A stretch of 64,000 nucleotides of DNA, taken from contig JAMXBB010000007.1 in the NCBI GenBank assembly GCA_024138015.1, forward strand, positions 69,452,678 through 69,516,677. The letters run 5' to 3'. A model generated the notes under the pieces. The model was not told the origin of the DNA, did no database searches, and worked only from the letters and a program-made list of their open reading frames with translations. Shown here in pieces: positions 10,650-21,553 of this stretch. The number at the start of each line of letters is the position of its first letter. Within the stretch, counting starts at the first letter, position 1. Both the position numbers and the translations under genes were made by a program. The stretch comes from Lumnitzera littorea (taxonomy: Eukaryota; Streptophyta; Magnoliopsida; Myrtales; Combretaceae).

Positions 10650-12540
10650 ATCACAAGTTAAAAGTACGATTATATGAATTTATGATATTTTTCTTAATTA
10701 TAATATATGGAAATTCTTTTATATAAAAACTTTTGGTAAAATTATATATTTTGATGTATGATTTTACAAGCAATTATATCGGTTTTGTATAATTCCATAC
10801 CATTTTATTGATTCTACACATTCAAAGTAATAGTGGAATTGCGATTTTGACAATCACGGAAGGAATGTTTAACTGTTGTAATAGTAAAGGACAAGACAAA
10901 TGATAATGAGAAAGGTTAGCTTAGTACATTACGTAATAGAGGACTAAAGTTTATTAGTTCATTGGGTTGGCTATAAGTACCTTAAGGAGTAACCATAAGG
11001 AATAGAGCTAAGAGCTGTAAATAGAGTTCAATAGGTTGATGTGCAAATTAGTAAAAGCATTGAAGCTTATTTTAATTTGAGCTTAGAGACAAGTTAAAAA
11101 GCAATAAACATAATTTTTTTTTTACTTAGGAGACTAAGCCACTCCGAGATGGAAGCCATGCCGACCTAGGACATTATAAGGTTAACTTGGTGGAATGAAG
11201 CACGTAAGCTAACTTGGGTTGAAGAAGCTAAGGTCGATCAACTATCATGATAGGTTGAACCACTCTATGATGTGCTAACCAGCTTTGGCTTATTAAGATA
11301 CTATCTATTTTATATTTCTTTTATTTACATACTTATTTTGCCTAATCTCATAGTATCTTTAGTTTCCTTTTTCTTTCATTGTTTCTAGCATTATGCAAGA
11401 GTTGCTTTAACATATAAATGGTTCTTTCATTGAAATAGAACAACATATATTGATTATTAAATTTTCATGTTGAGAGAATAAATATCCTTCTTTCAATTCT
11501 CTTGAGTTTTTGATATGGATAAAAATCCGTATGCAAAACTATGCATAGAGACCTGTAACAATGATGAAATTTAAATTTGTTTCATTCCTTTTATGTTTTT
11601 GTGGTTCTATGAATTTTAGGGTTTTTGATTGAATAACAAATTAAAAGAAACAAATGATTTGGAAGAGTTAGTTTAAAAGATATGATGTGCTAGCATATTA
11701 AATTGAACTATGTTTAATTCGCATTGATGCTACATAAAACTAGAACTAAACAGGGATAATTGATTGATTTGATGCATAACCAATTAAATTAAAGGTTATG
11801 TTTACTTCATCTCCATTAGGAATTGATCATAACAAAGGGTTTGAGAATAATTCTCTTAAGTTTATGTAATTCATTAAAACTAATTAATGTCTATAGCATA
11901 ATTGAATACAAAACCCCCAAATCCTTAGGTAACTAAGAGGCATAATTGTAAAGTATTGCAAAATAATAAAGACATAAAACAGAATCTTAAATAACCATAA
12001 TATCTAATAGCTAACAAATAAAATAAGATAAATTAATAATAATAACAATAATAATAATGATGATAATAATAAGTCATCTTTAGGCACCAAGCTATTCCCA
12101 CCCCATGCAATTTACACCCCAAGCTATGCATGTTGATATCCACTCCATGCAACCATGTAATTAAAAGGTAACAAAAGCTTCATTAAGTTTTGAGCAAAAT
12201 ATATCTTTTGTGATTAGGACCATAATCTACCATCATTACCCTCAGGCTTAAGAAGATAGATCTTCATATTCGGAATTCAATTTCTTGGATCAAAGTTGAT
12301 ATGTCTCTAAAACTTATAAAAGACAAAATCCATGAGTATTAAGTAAAAAGGCCTAGCAATCTAGGCCCTGGTGCTACCTTTAGCGTCATACTCCTTAAAT
12401 AAGGACCTCGATAACTCATTGATACATGCTCTACAAATCTCATCTTAATCTCCATAACTCCTTGAAGATATCAACTCTCTGATCACTAACTTTCACAATA
12501 GCTCCTAAGGCACTTAAATAACTAATCTCATTAGATTCGT
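10650..12540. other. Retroelement debris, no intact gene
   Basis: AT-rich. The stretch 11390-11520 (GTTGCTTTAACATATAAATGGTTC, then TTCAATTCTCTTGAGTTTTTG) resembles LTR leader sequence. An (AAT)n-like microsatellite occupies about 12028-12072. Nothing else is recognisable. Confidence 0.4.
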
Positions 12541-13010
12541 ACTATACATCCCTTTACCTTAGCTACAAGCTCTTTTTCTTTCCTCATGCATCTCGCTATG
12601 TGTTGATCATATGTTAGTGGGGCTCATAGAATACAACTTCACAACCTTCCTATCCTTTTGAATGTATAGGTATTAAGATACCCATTAGTAATCTTGTAAT
12701 CATATAACCAACGCTTACTTAATAAAACATGAGACATGTTCATAAGTATAGCGTTACATATTATCTCATTTATATATTGATTAAGGATAGAAATAAGTAC
12801 CTTAACTTGCTTTTCAACTTGGATCTCCTGTTTCTTAGCCATTGCAACCCATAAGGATTAGGATATGTAATAATCGGTAGTCCCAATATCATTAACATAA
12901 TATTTGATGTGGAAAATATTCTCTTGTTGTTCATGCTTAGGACTAACATTTAAGATTCATTTGTTAACAATTTTCATCAACACCTATATTGGTACTAGTG
13001 GCGCTATCCT
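12540..13010 (-). pseudogene. Decayed gypsy protease/pol N-terminal fragment
   Basis: On the minus strand the translation contains ENIFHIKYYVND (near 12930), PYGLQWLRN (near 12850) and NAILMNMSHVLLSKRWLYDY (near 12730), followed by TYTFKRIG and APLTYDQH. These line up with the plant gypsy protease-to-RT linker pattern (NIFHTRC, YRLQWL, DVVPM..HLLLGRPWQ(Y/F)D, ..YSF..GK, L.PLTP.Q). At least one frameshift lies near 12830. The DGGSC-type protease active site that should precede YRLQWL is not recognisable. It points opposite to the gag relic at 8986-10650. Confidence 0.6.
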
Positions 13011-13448
13011 TGTCATCTTCGCCATCCACCTTGCTCTTCTAATCACTATCACCTTGTAGTTAAGATACAGATCTACAAGATGTCAAAATCCCAAATAATT
13101 GAAACATTTCACCTAAGAACTTTTTCCTTGAAAGTCTTGAGAACTTATGCCCTTTGATAAATAATAATTAGAGGTTTACTTTTTCCTTCAATTTTATTAA
13201 CTTGCTTTATACACTCTAACTCTATCCATAACAACCCATTGTCTCTATTCTCATTAGATATAATATCTCTAGTAGTATCATTTGGTTTAGAAGACACTTA
13301 TGTCTTATAGGGATTTGTTTGCCTCTAAGGTTTCACTTTAATAATTAATTGCATTACCTTCTCTAGGTATTAAATCTCTTAAGCTCTATTACACTAGTTA
13401 AATCAATTAATCAAAGTAACACCTGGTAGCATAAATTAATTATCATAT

Positions 13449-14649
13449 TGATAACTTTGATTTTAAACATATTTCATATGGTGATTTTATAGTATTTCCC
13501 TTACATTTTTGGTTTTCTTTAAAGAAATTGATACTTAATTGAGTAAAATTTTGATTTCAAGGTTTGAATGTGTTTTAGGATTGAAAACGAAGAAAAGGAA
13601 TCAAGTTTTACTCAATTCGGAGTTTAAACGAAGAAGTTATGCAGAAAAATTTGCATAGGTGCAGAAAGTTACACGACTTGGGGACATGGCCATGTCCCAG
13701 GCCGTGTCTGGTGATGAAAATAGAATCCTTATAATACATATATAAAAGGATATCTTAAGGTTTCAAAATAAGAGAGACATTAGAGAGGACGGAGACACAA
13801 GATAAGAGAAGAGACTTAAGGAGAACATTAAGAAAGAGGCGAGAACAACATCAACTTCAAGATTAGAGAGATTGTTCATCAATCAAAGGGGTTTTCCATG
13901 TTTTATTTTATGTTTTTGATGAAACTCGTTTTTAGATTCGTTATGATAGCTTAGAATTCAAGTATTTAGGATTATGAAACCTAGGGTTTCATGTAACCCT
14001 TGGATTGAATTATAATTTCAATAAAGTTTCTATCTTTTCTTGATTCAATTATATTGTTTAATTGTTGATTGATAATTCTAGAGTATCAATATATGATATT
14101 ATGCATGTTGATTGAGAAATTGCATGTGTAATTAGATCTTAGCATAATTGAAGAGAATTACATGTATACTTAGAGCTAAGATATATGATTCTTCTAGAAA
14201 ATTAATTACTGTGTGGGAATTCATTATACATTAATGCGATTCTAAATTATATTACTAAGTGAAGAGATTCCGGTAAATAATTTAGGATTAGGGTTAATAT
14301 GCTTGAGAAATGTATTAGCTTTAATTGTGAATCCCTCCGGTCAAGAATAATAGAAATTGAATTGAATATATTTTAAGTGGTCATATGTTAAACATTAAGG
14401 GAAATAATCCTTAAATACGTTATTAATTTCTTGAAGTCGTTCGTAGTTTTATTGCTTTCTAATTTGCTTAATTAAGTCTCATAATTAGTTTAGATGGTTA
14501 ATGTTAGTATTTTTAATTCATTTAATTTATCACAATTTTCTGGTTAGATAATAAAGCTAAGGTTAATATTAGTACTCAAAATCTCTGAGGGATCGACTTG
14601 GACTCACATTCGCTATATTAAAATTGATAGGTGCACTTGCCTTGTATCA
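13449..14649 (+). repeat. 5' LTR of the Athila-type element
   Basis: 1201 bp. It includes a nested hairpin (13671-13707), a strong TATA box TATATAAAAG at 13739-13748, and a GA-rich transcribed leader. It lacks a 20-bp partial duplication (around 21740) present in the 3' LTR. Confidence 0.93.
13739..13748 (+). promoter_or_regulatory. LTR TATA box
   Basis: TATATAAAAG, conserved in the 3' LTR at 21857-21866. It lies 31 bp downstream of the nested hairpin and is followed by the purine-rich start of the presumed transcript. Confidence 0.7.
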
Positions 14650-14655
14650 AGTTTT

Positions 14656-14673
14656 TGGCGCCTTTGCCGGGGA
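14656..14673 (+). promoter_or_regulatory. Primer binding site (tRNA-Asp type)
   Basis: TGGCGCCTTTGCCGGGGA starts 6 bp after the 5' LTR. It differs at one position from the complement of the 3' end of plant tRNA-Asp (TGGCGCCGTTGCCGGGGA), the known Athila primer. Confidence 0.88.
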
Positions 14674-14805
14674 TTTTTGATATTAAGAACGCTAGTTGCT
14701 TTATTACTTTAACCATTTTTTTTTCTTTATTTTCTTTTGTTTTCATTGTTTATTTTTACTATCTAGAGCTGCAATTGAATTTTATATTTCCTGCCCTTGT
14801 AGTGC

Positions 14806-17460
14806 ATGACCCGAAGCAACTCGAAAGATTTGGTAGAACTTGATCCTGAAATTGAGAGAACTGCCCTTCAAAATTTGAGATCGCGACCTAGACAAATTGT
14901 GGCGACCGTAGACGACGAGTCAATCGTTGAAATCAAGGAAGAAGGTGAAGAGGCCAACACTCAATTCATCGAGCAAGAAGATTCACCACACATGGCTAAC
15001 AATGGGAATGAAGCAAATCGGACCATGTTCGACTATTCAAGGCCTATACTTATTGGAGCTGACTCTAGTATCGCAAGGCCAACCGTCGCGGCTATTAACT
15101 TCCAAATTGCACCTAACATCATACAAATGGTGCAACAATATGTTCAGTTTGATGGTCTCTAAGATGATGATCCTAATGCCTACATCTCTAGTTTTCTAGA
15201 GATTTGTGATACATTTAAAATCAACGGAGCCACGGATGATGCCATTCGACTGCAGCTATTTCCTTTCTCCTTGAGGGGTAGAGCAAAATAGTGGTTGAAC
15301 TCCCTACCAAAAAATTCAATCACAACTTGGAATGAATTGGTAGAGAAATTTTTGGAGAAGTATTTCCTACCTGCAAAGACCGCTAAACTTCGGAATGATA
15401 TTTCTTGTTTTGCTTAATTAGAAGCGGAGATGCTATATGACACTTAAGAGCGGTTTAAGGACTTGCTCAGGAGGTGCCTATATCATGGCCTCCCACTATG
15501 GATGCAGATTCAGACCTTCTACAATGGTCTCAATTTATCTACTAGGCAGATGATTGATGCATCCACAGGAGGTACTTTGAACACAAAGACATCTGAGCAA
15601 GCACAAAACTTGATTGAAGGAATAACGATGAACAATTATCAGTGGGAAACCACTAGAGCTAAGCAAAAGGCCATGGGAATTTATGAGGTGGACTTGACCA
15701 CTGCTCTGGCAGCCAAGGTGGACCTGTTGAGTAAGAAGATTGATGCACTCTCTGTTGGCCCTCAATAAGTGCAATCGGATGTAAGTGACTTTGGTATGCA
15801 GGGGTATGGAGCACAAGAACAACTGGAACAGGTAGATTATCTAGGAAATCTACCCATGCAACAAAATAACCCTTACAGCAACACTTATAATCCTGGATGG
15901 AGGAATCACCCCAATTTCTCATGGGGAAATCAAAACCAAGGTCAGCAGAAGACTAACTTTGGCCCACTTGGATTTCAAAGACCATTCCTACCTCCTCTCC
16001 TTCAAGAAAAGAAGTCCAGTGTGGAAGAACTTTTCACAAAATATATTCAAGGTAATGAAGCTCGCTTATCCAACATTGAATCATCATTGAGAAATCAAGA
16101 GGCGTCCAATCGCAACCTTGAGAACCAAATTGGTCAACTTGCAAAGCTAATCTTTAAAAGACCATAGGGAACACTCCTAGGGAATACCGAGGTCAATGTT
16201 AATGCTGTGACTTTGAGAAGTGATAGAAAACTGCAAGCGGAGAAGAAGGATGGTGGGGAAGTATTTGATAAAGAAGTGGAAGTCAACTTTAAGGAAGATG
16301 CAAAGCCACTAAAATCAAAAGAAAGTACGGAACCACCGAAAGTGAAGGAGTACAAGCCTCCCATCCCTTACCCACAGCGCCTTAAGCAAAGTTATATTGA
16401 TCAGAATAAGGAATTTGGTAAATTTCTTGATATTTTCAAACAATTACACATTAACTTACCTCTTGTTGATGTCATCTTGCAGATGCCAAAGTATGCGAAA
16501 TTTTTAAAGGATCTTCTATTGAATAAGAGGAAGTTGGAGGAGCTTACAACTGTCACATTGAACGAGGAATGCTCGGCACTTCTCTAGAAAAAGCTGCCAC
16601 AAAAATTAAACGATCCAGGGAGTTTTACTATTCCTTGTATGCTTGGCAATTTGTTAGTAGATAATGCTTTGGCAGACTTAGGAGCTAGTATAAATTTGAT
16701 GCTATATAAATTGTTCAAAAAGCTAGGGTTAGGAGAACCTAAACCAACGTGCATGAGTCTTCAATTAGTTGATAGGTCTATCACATACCCTAGAGGCATC
16801 ATAGAGGATGTTTTAGTGCAAGTAGATAAATTCATCTTTCCCGTGGATTTCGTTGTACTTGATATAGATGAAGATATTGAGGTGCCAATTATTTTAGGTC
16901 GACCCTTCTTAGCCACCGCTAGGGCTATTTTTGATGTTAGTGAGCATAAGTTGATATTACGGGTTGGGGATGATGAAATAGTTTTTAAAACTCCAGAGGC
17001 AATGAACAAATTTCTTAACTCAGAGAACACATGTCGCAATGTTAATGCCACTAATGCTGTTATATCTACATGTGTGCAGGAAACGCTTGCCAAGGATTCC
17101 TCAAGCTATTGCTTGCAAAAGGGAGATGAAAATTTGGTGACCAACCCCAATTGTGCAGAAATGATAGCTCAAATAAAAGTTCATGAATCTATTGTGGACA
17201 AGAAGGGGGTTGATCAACTCCATCAGTCAAAGGATCTTAGGTTAAAATCCTTTAAAGAGAAGCCACCAATTTTGGAACCAAAATTGTCAAGAAATCATTT
17301 GGAACATTCCTTTGTGGTGAAAAGTTCAAAACTTCCAATGACAACCGCATCTAAGGTAAAAGCGGACAAGATGAAGAAGTTTAGGCTACATGAATTTGAT
17401 AAGTGGCATGATAAGGAGAGAAACTATGGAAGTTATGCACCAATGAAATGGAATTGGTAA
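14806..17460 (+). pseudogene. Athila gag-protease, one frame with seven nonsense changes
   Basis: The gene would make the capsid protein and aspartic protease of the element. One frame runs 885 codons from ATG 14806 with no frameshift, but stops occur at 15160, 15289, 15415, 15445, 15766, 16165 and 16585. Gag core: DPNAYISSFLEICDTF, PFSLRGRAK, ITTWNELVEKFLEKYF, ERFKDLLRRC, LEGITMNNYQW-like. The C-terminal gag is Gln/Asn-rich (15820-16000), then NEARLSNIESSLRNQ and QIGQLAK. Protease: ADLGASINLM (active-site Asp in DLG, near 16675) and PIILGRPFLATARA (near 16888). After the pre-RT linker (PPILEPKLSRNHLEHSFV, near 17266) the frame ends at MKWNW instead of entering reverse transcriptase. Not translatable at full length. 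Confidence 0.88.
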
Positions 17461-17815
17461 AGTCGATGGCCTAAGGGCAAATTTATGCTCGTATGGAGAG
17501 TTCGAAAGCGAGATACAGGAGGAGTCCTATCTCCACCTGGATGAAGAATCATAAATGAGAAGACGTATCCCGTTGAGCTATTGACGTTAACTATAGCGCT
17601 TCTTGGGAGGCAACCCATGTCTAACTCTGCTTATACTTTCGTTATTTAAGTTTATTTTCTTTTTATCTAACTCTGCTTTGCTTCTTTTCGTTTTCTTTCA
17701 ATTTTTCGTCATAGTTCTTTCCCCTTTTAGTTTTATTTTTGCTTTTTCTCTTTAGTTTTATTATTTTTATTTCTTTAAGTTTCCTTTCTCTTTAAAAAAA
17801 AAAAGGGAAGAAAGG
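17461..17815 (+). other. Athila post-polyprotein leader
   Basis: Contains GACGTTAACTATAGCGCTTC (17583-17602) followed by TTGGGAGGCAACCCATG, a stretch I recognise as typically following the Athila polyprotein gene in other plants. Its presence directly after the protease-linker frame suggests a clean loss of the RT-integrase block rather than random decay. A T-rich tract follows. Confidence 0.55.
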
Positions 17816-18229
17816 TTACATGGGCAAGGGACACAGTCGTGTCCCAGCCCGTGTCCATCCAGACCTTCAAAATTGCCCACCCACAGAAAGTTACATGGGC
17901 ATGGGACATGGTCGTGTCTCAGCCCGTGTCCGCTTAGATTTTGATTTCACTGTGTGGGCACAGAAAGTTACATAGGTAAGGGACACGGTCGTGTCCCAGC
18001 CCGTGTACGCCTAGAATTTCCCACTCGTGAACAGAATGTTACACGGGTGTGGGACACGGTTGTGTCCCAGCCCGTGTGCGTCTAGACTTCACAGTAGAGC
18101 TCAGAAAGTTACACGGGCGTGGGATACGGTCGTGTCTCAGCTCGTGTCCGTCCAGTTTATATACATGGGAATAGAAAGTTACACGGGCGTGGGACACGGT
18201 CGTGTCCCAGCTCGTGTCGCCCGTGTTGA
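17815..18229 (+). repeat. Minisatellite of six nested-hairpin units (~70-78 bp)
   Basis: Units begin at GTTAC near 17815, 17890, 17968, 18040, 18108 and 18178. Each has a conserved core of about 50 bp and a variable spacer of 20-28 bp. The core, best seen at 18181-18219, folds as two nested stems: outer ACACGGGC with GCCCGTGT (GCTCGTGT in units 5-6, a G-U pair), inner GGGACACG with CGTGTCCC. A single diverged copy lies in each LTR (13671 and 21789). Open frames through it are a by-product of the repeat, not genes. Confidence 0.9.
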
Positions 18230-18260
18230 CCCAAAATCACACGATTTTGCACATGACAGG

Positions 18261-18290
18261 TTTATTTAAATTACACAAATCCTCTCACAC
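18261..18290 (+). promoter_or_regulatory. Putative internal promoter for the second gene
   Basis: TTTATTTAAA at 18261-18270 lies about 33 bp after the last hairpin unit, matching the hairpin-to-TATA spacing in the LTR. A C/T-rich leader (CCTCTCACACACTCACAATC onward) follows. Inferred from spacing and composition. Confidence 0.4.
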
Positions 18291-18375
18291 ACTCACAATC
18301 AAACATATCTCTCTCATATTCTCTCTTATCCCCCCTCTTCTCTCCACAATTCTTGCATTCCGCATTTTGATCCAA

Positions 18376-18920
18376 GTAAGTTTTCCTCATTGATTTTCCT
18401 TTCTTTTCCTCATGTTTAAGCAGTTGGGTTATGTGCATTCTTACTCTTGTGCGTATTGTTTTTTTCATTTGGCCTGCCAATTTCTTTTGATTATTTATAA
18501 ATTCCATGCATCATTGCTTTGAAGTTGTTGATCTTCTATGCCATAATGCTGCCTCATCTAGTTAGATTTCATTGTGTTCTCTCAATTCCGAATGTTATTG
18601 GTTAATTTGCTCATCTTTATTCATTCATGCTAGTTAGGGTTAGCAATAGGAGAAACTAATTATGGGTCATTTAGCGTCTTTTCTATGTTGAGACGCCTGT
18701 TTTTCACCGTTAATTGTTGTGTAGTGGAATTCGTTGGAAGTGTTTGCCACTCATTTCTTTTCCACCAACTCGTTTTCTAGCTGCACTCCATATGTTTGTT
18801 GAAATGCCCCAATGAGCATTCTGTTCACATTCTTCCCTATTGCTCTTCTTTTCTTCTGCCTTCTTCAACTATGTGCGATACGGATGTACGTGTTTGATTT
18901 GGATTGTTGACTCTTTTCAG
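18376..18920 (+). other. Putative leader intron before the ATHILA gene
   Basis: A consensus donor (CAA|GTAAGT at 18376) and a polypyrimidine-type acceptor (CTCTTTTCAG ending 18920) bracket 545 bp of T-rich sequence. The acceptor lies 8 bp before ATG 18929. This layout fits expression of the downstream gene from a spliced RNA, as proposed for env-like genes of Athila elements. Confidence 0.5.
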
Positions 18921-18928
18921 GTATTCAA

Positions 18929-20224
18929 ATGGCTAATCGAGCTAAGCTTTCCGTTCACCGGAAATCTAAATTTGCGGCATACTCTTCCTCACAATCCGAA
19001 GCAATAGTTGAACCACTGGCTACTCTTCCCTCGATGAAGCACCCAATGCTCTAATTTAAGGAGGACTACCAAGTGCAACGATATCAACTACTTCAGACTA
19101 AGCCCTTTAGCGAGACCCTTCGGTTGGATTAGGATGTTCTCGCCCAATTAGAGCTCACCACAGAAATGAAGGAGCTCTTGGATGGTACTATTTGGGAGCG
19201 CTTATTATCCTTTGAAGCTCCAATTTATAAAGAGCTGACCCTGGAGTTTTTGTGCACTTATAAACTTGATAAGGAAAGTGCTACTAGCATGGGACCAAGA
19301 CGTAAATTACATTTCACCTTGAGTGGCCATCCATTCCACATGACCATTGCTCAATTAGGCAGATATCTTGGTCTATATGCAAAGAGATATACACGGACGG
19401 ACAAATTCCAACGTCTCTCGTGTCGTTTTCCTCGTGGCGTCACAGTAGGGTTGTTTTGGAATGAGATTACTGTTGGCGATGCCTATGATCCAGCCAGGAG
19501 TAAGGCATCTCAATTAGTTAGGCTTGAATATTAGGTTCTTCACTGGTTCTTTTCCCATACATTGACTGGCCGAGGCCTTAGCACCGGGGTGGTGTCTAAC
19601 AAGGATTGCCTCTATCTTTATAATGTCATTCATAAACACCTCATCAATCTTGCCAGCGAAATCACCAAACTCTTCAGCCACCAAGCCACCACTACTCGTA
19701 AGAAAGGGCATATCTGCTGTGGCCCTTATATTACTTTACTAGTGCAGGCCATGTGGACTAAGGTTGTTGCTTGGCCCTTACTTACTTTGGTTAGCCAAGT
19801 CACTCCTATGCGTCTCAATTCATTCAGACTTGTGAACCTCCTACCAACAAGACGTCGAGGTCGACGCTCTTGCAGCAGCACATCTCGGGGTCAGATGTCT
19901 TCAGCCAGCTTTGAAGATAAATTTGATTTGTTGCCGTCTGAGGTTCGTTATATGAGAGAGAGTGTGGATAAACTTCATATCCGCCAGGACAAGATGGAAG
20001 AATTTCTTAAAATGGAAGAGTCGGCTACCCTTGAAGAGGAGAGTGAGGATGAGGAAGAGGATGATGAGGCTAAAGAGGAAGAGGCTGATGAGGGTGGTGA
20101 AGACGAGGAGGCTGGAGACAGTGATGAGGATGATGAGGACGGTAATGACGATGATGATGCTACGATGGTTGAGGCACCATCTGATGAGGAGGCTGAAGAG
20201 ACAGATTCTGATCCCTCTTCTTAG
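18929..20224 (+). pseudogene. ATHILA ORF-1-type protein gene with three nonsense changes
   Basis: One frame of 432 codons starts at ATG 18929 (MANRAKLSVHRKSKFAAYSS) and ends at TAG/TAA after DSDPSS. In-frame stops occur at 19052, 19130 and 19532, each one transition away from Gln or Trp. The centre (ELTLEFLCTYKL, LSGHPFHMTIAQLGRYLGLY, SKASQLVRLEY, HWFFSHTLTGRGLSTGVV, CGPYITLLVQAM) matches the plant 'Arabidopsis retrotransposon ORF-1 (ATHILA)' family, whose function is unknown. A basic patch (RRRGRRSC) and a strongly acidic C-terminal tail of about 60 residues (19-20 Asp/Glu-rich stretches, 20035-20210) follow. No membrane segment or signal peptide is visible, so an envelope role is not supported by sequence. 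Confidence 0.85.
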
Positions 20225-20865
20225 TTCCAAATTTTTTGTGTTGTCTTTTATTGATCAAGACTTGTGAACTTTGATATATATAATGATGATGCTTCTTCAT
20301 TTTGCGCTTCTTTTCGACTGGCAGGGAAGTATTAGTTTCTTTTCCGTACATATGTTTCCTTTTTCCCTATGCTGTTTTTTTTCTTGCTGCTATGATTTTT
20401 AATCGTACATTGAGGATAATGTACATTATTAAGTGTGGAGAAGGGATATATATGAATTTGTTACTGTTGAGGAGACCAATTATTCATATTTGACCCAATT
20501 AATTTTTAAGTTAACTTGCAATAGGTGATTAATTGGTATTAAGCCAAATCAACTATGTCATCTTGATTATTATTGATTTTATGATACTTTACTAGAATTG
20601 ATTAGTCAAATTTTTGGAAGGCAAAGTTACGAGTTATTTAGCTTAGGACTTTAAGACTTGAGATTGGAGCAACATCACTAGTTGAGAGTTAGTCATGGTT
20701 ATTTTTAAATTTACTTTTATGTATATCTTTCTCTTAGAAATTTTTAAGAGCCCTATAATTTTTAGCAAGCAAACAAACAAATGAAATTCTTCTTTTGAGA
20801 AACCCTTGAATAATCATAATGATTGGAGGTCAAAAGTAATAATAAATGTATGAATAGAAAAATTG

Positions 20866-21060
20866 GTAAGGATTCGTCTTGGTCCGCCAGAAGAGCGAGA
20901 TTGAGTCCCAATGCCAATTCTAATGAAAAAAATTGATATGGATCGGCTTTGGTTCGTCAGAAGAGCAAGGTTCTTTCCCGCTATCAATATAAGAAATAAG
21001 TTGGTATGGATCGGTCTTGGTCCGTCAGAAGAGCGAGATTCTTTTCCTCTACCAACACAA
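20866..21060 (+). repeat. Three tandem ~68-bp repeats in the 3' non-coding part
   Basis: Units contain GGATCGGTCTTGGTCCGTCAG or close variants followed by AAGAGCGAGATT; cores lie near 20874, 20940 and 21008. Unit ends TTGGTA and TACCAA can pair within a unit. No coding role. Confidence 0.8.
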
Positions 21061-21538
21061 GTGTGCTTAAATAAGGTAAATTCAAAAAACCTCTCAACAA
21101 AATCATGAACTAGGGGGATGATCAAAGGATAAGTGGATGTAAATGTGTTTGTTTTAGATTATGGTGCTTGGTGAGATGGAAGAGAGAATTGTATACACTT
21201 TAGTCAAATGGACAAAATTTTTATGACTCTTTCTCGGTTGGCGAGATGTTAAATCTAATTTTTAGTTTAAGAATCTTTAGTTAAATGGCTCGGGTAAACT
21301 TTGATTTTCATAAATTAACTAGTGAACTCTAGTATTAAGTATGGTTGGAGCATTCAAATATAGTCAGATGAAATTGGTTGACTTTATTATTGCAAGTTTG
21401 TTGAGAATGATTTTCTTACCTTTCTTCGGGTTAAGTGTATTTGTTCACCGGTTTTCTAAATAGTGATAAATTTTGTTTAGTGTTTCTTGTCCTGAAAGTT
21501 TGGTTTTGATTTATTTGCTTGAGGACAAGCAAATGCTC

Positions 21539-21553
21539 AAGTGTAGGGAAATT
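21539..21553 (+). promoter_or_regulatory. Polypurine tract of the Athila-type element
   Basis: AAGTGTAGGGAAATT directly precedes the 3' LTR start TGATAAC. This is the position and composition of the plus-strand primer in Athila elements. The rest of 20225-21538 is AT-rich with no gene apart from the tandem repeat at 20866. Confidence 0.75.

Larger units (their letters stand above)
8986..10650 (+). pseudogene. Decayed Ty3/gypsy gag
   Basis: Conceptual translation in shifting frames gives pieces typical of a plant gypsy gag. These are NMLVAFDAILNNVELCI near 9065, VDSFLWDVKNTLELL near 10037, AATLYLRESAIIWCKRR near 10110, QEFKDQFSSHNPKRDVN near 10192, and a zinc-knuckle-like relic (KCYFYDRLYFVEQYLRK) near 10580. 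Several stops and at least two frame changes break it, and a Cassandra TRIM (9380-9941) sits in the middle. It cannot make a functional protein. Confidence 0.6.

Noticed and set aside
17815..18229. CRISPR-like alternation of conserved repeat and variable spacer
   Set aside because: Plant nuclear DNA inside an LTR retrotransposon; units are 70-78 bp with diverged repeats and no cas genes.
18027..18269. Open frame through the GC-richer repeat
   Set aside because: It exists only because the 70-78-bp hairpin repeat lacks stops in that frame; no start context or protein-like composition.
19901..20230. Minus-strand frame with strongly hydrophobic product
   Set aside because: Antisense shadow of the Asp/Glu-rich tail (GAN codons read backwards give Ile/Leu/Val/Phe).
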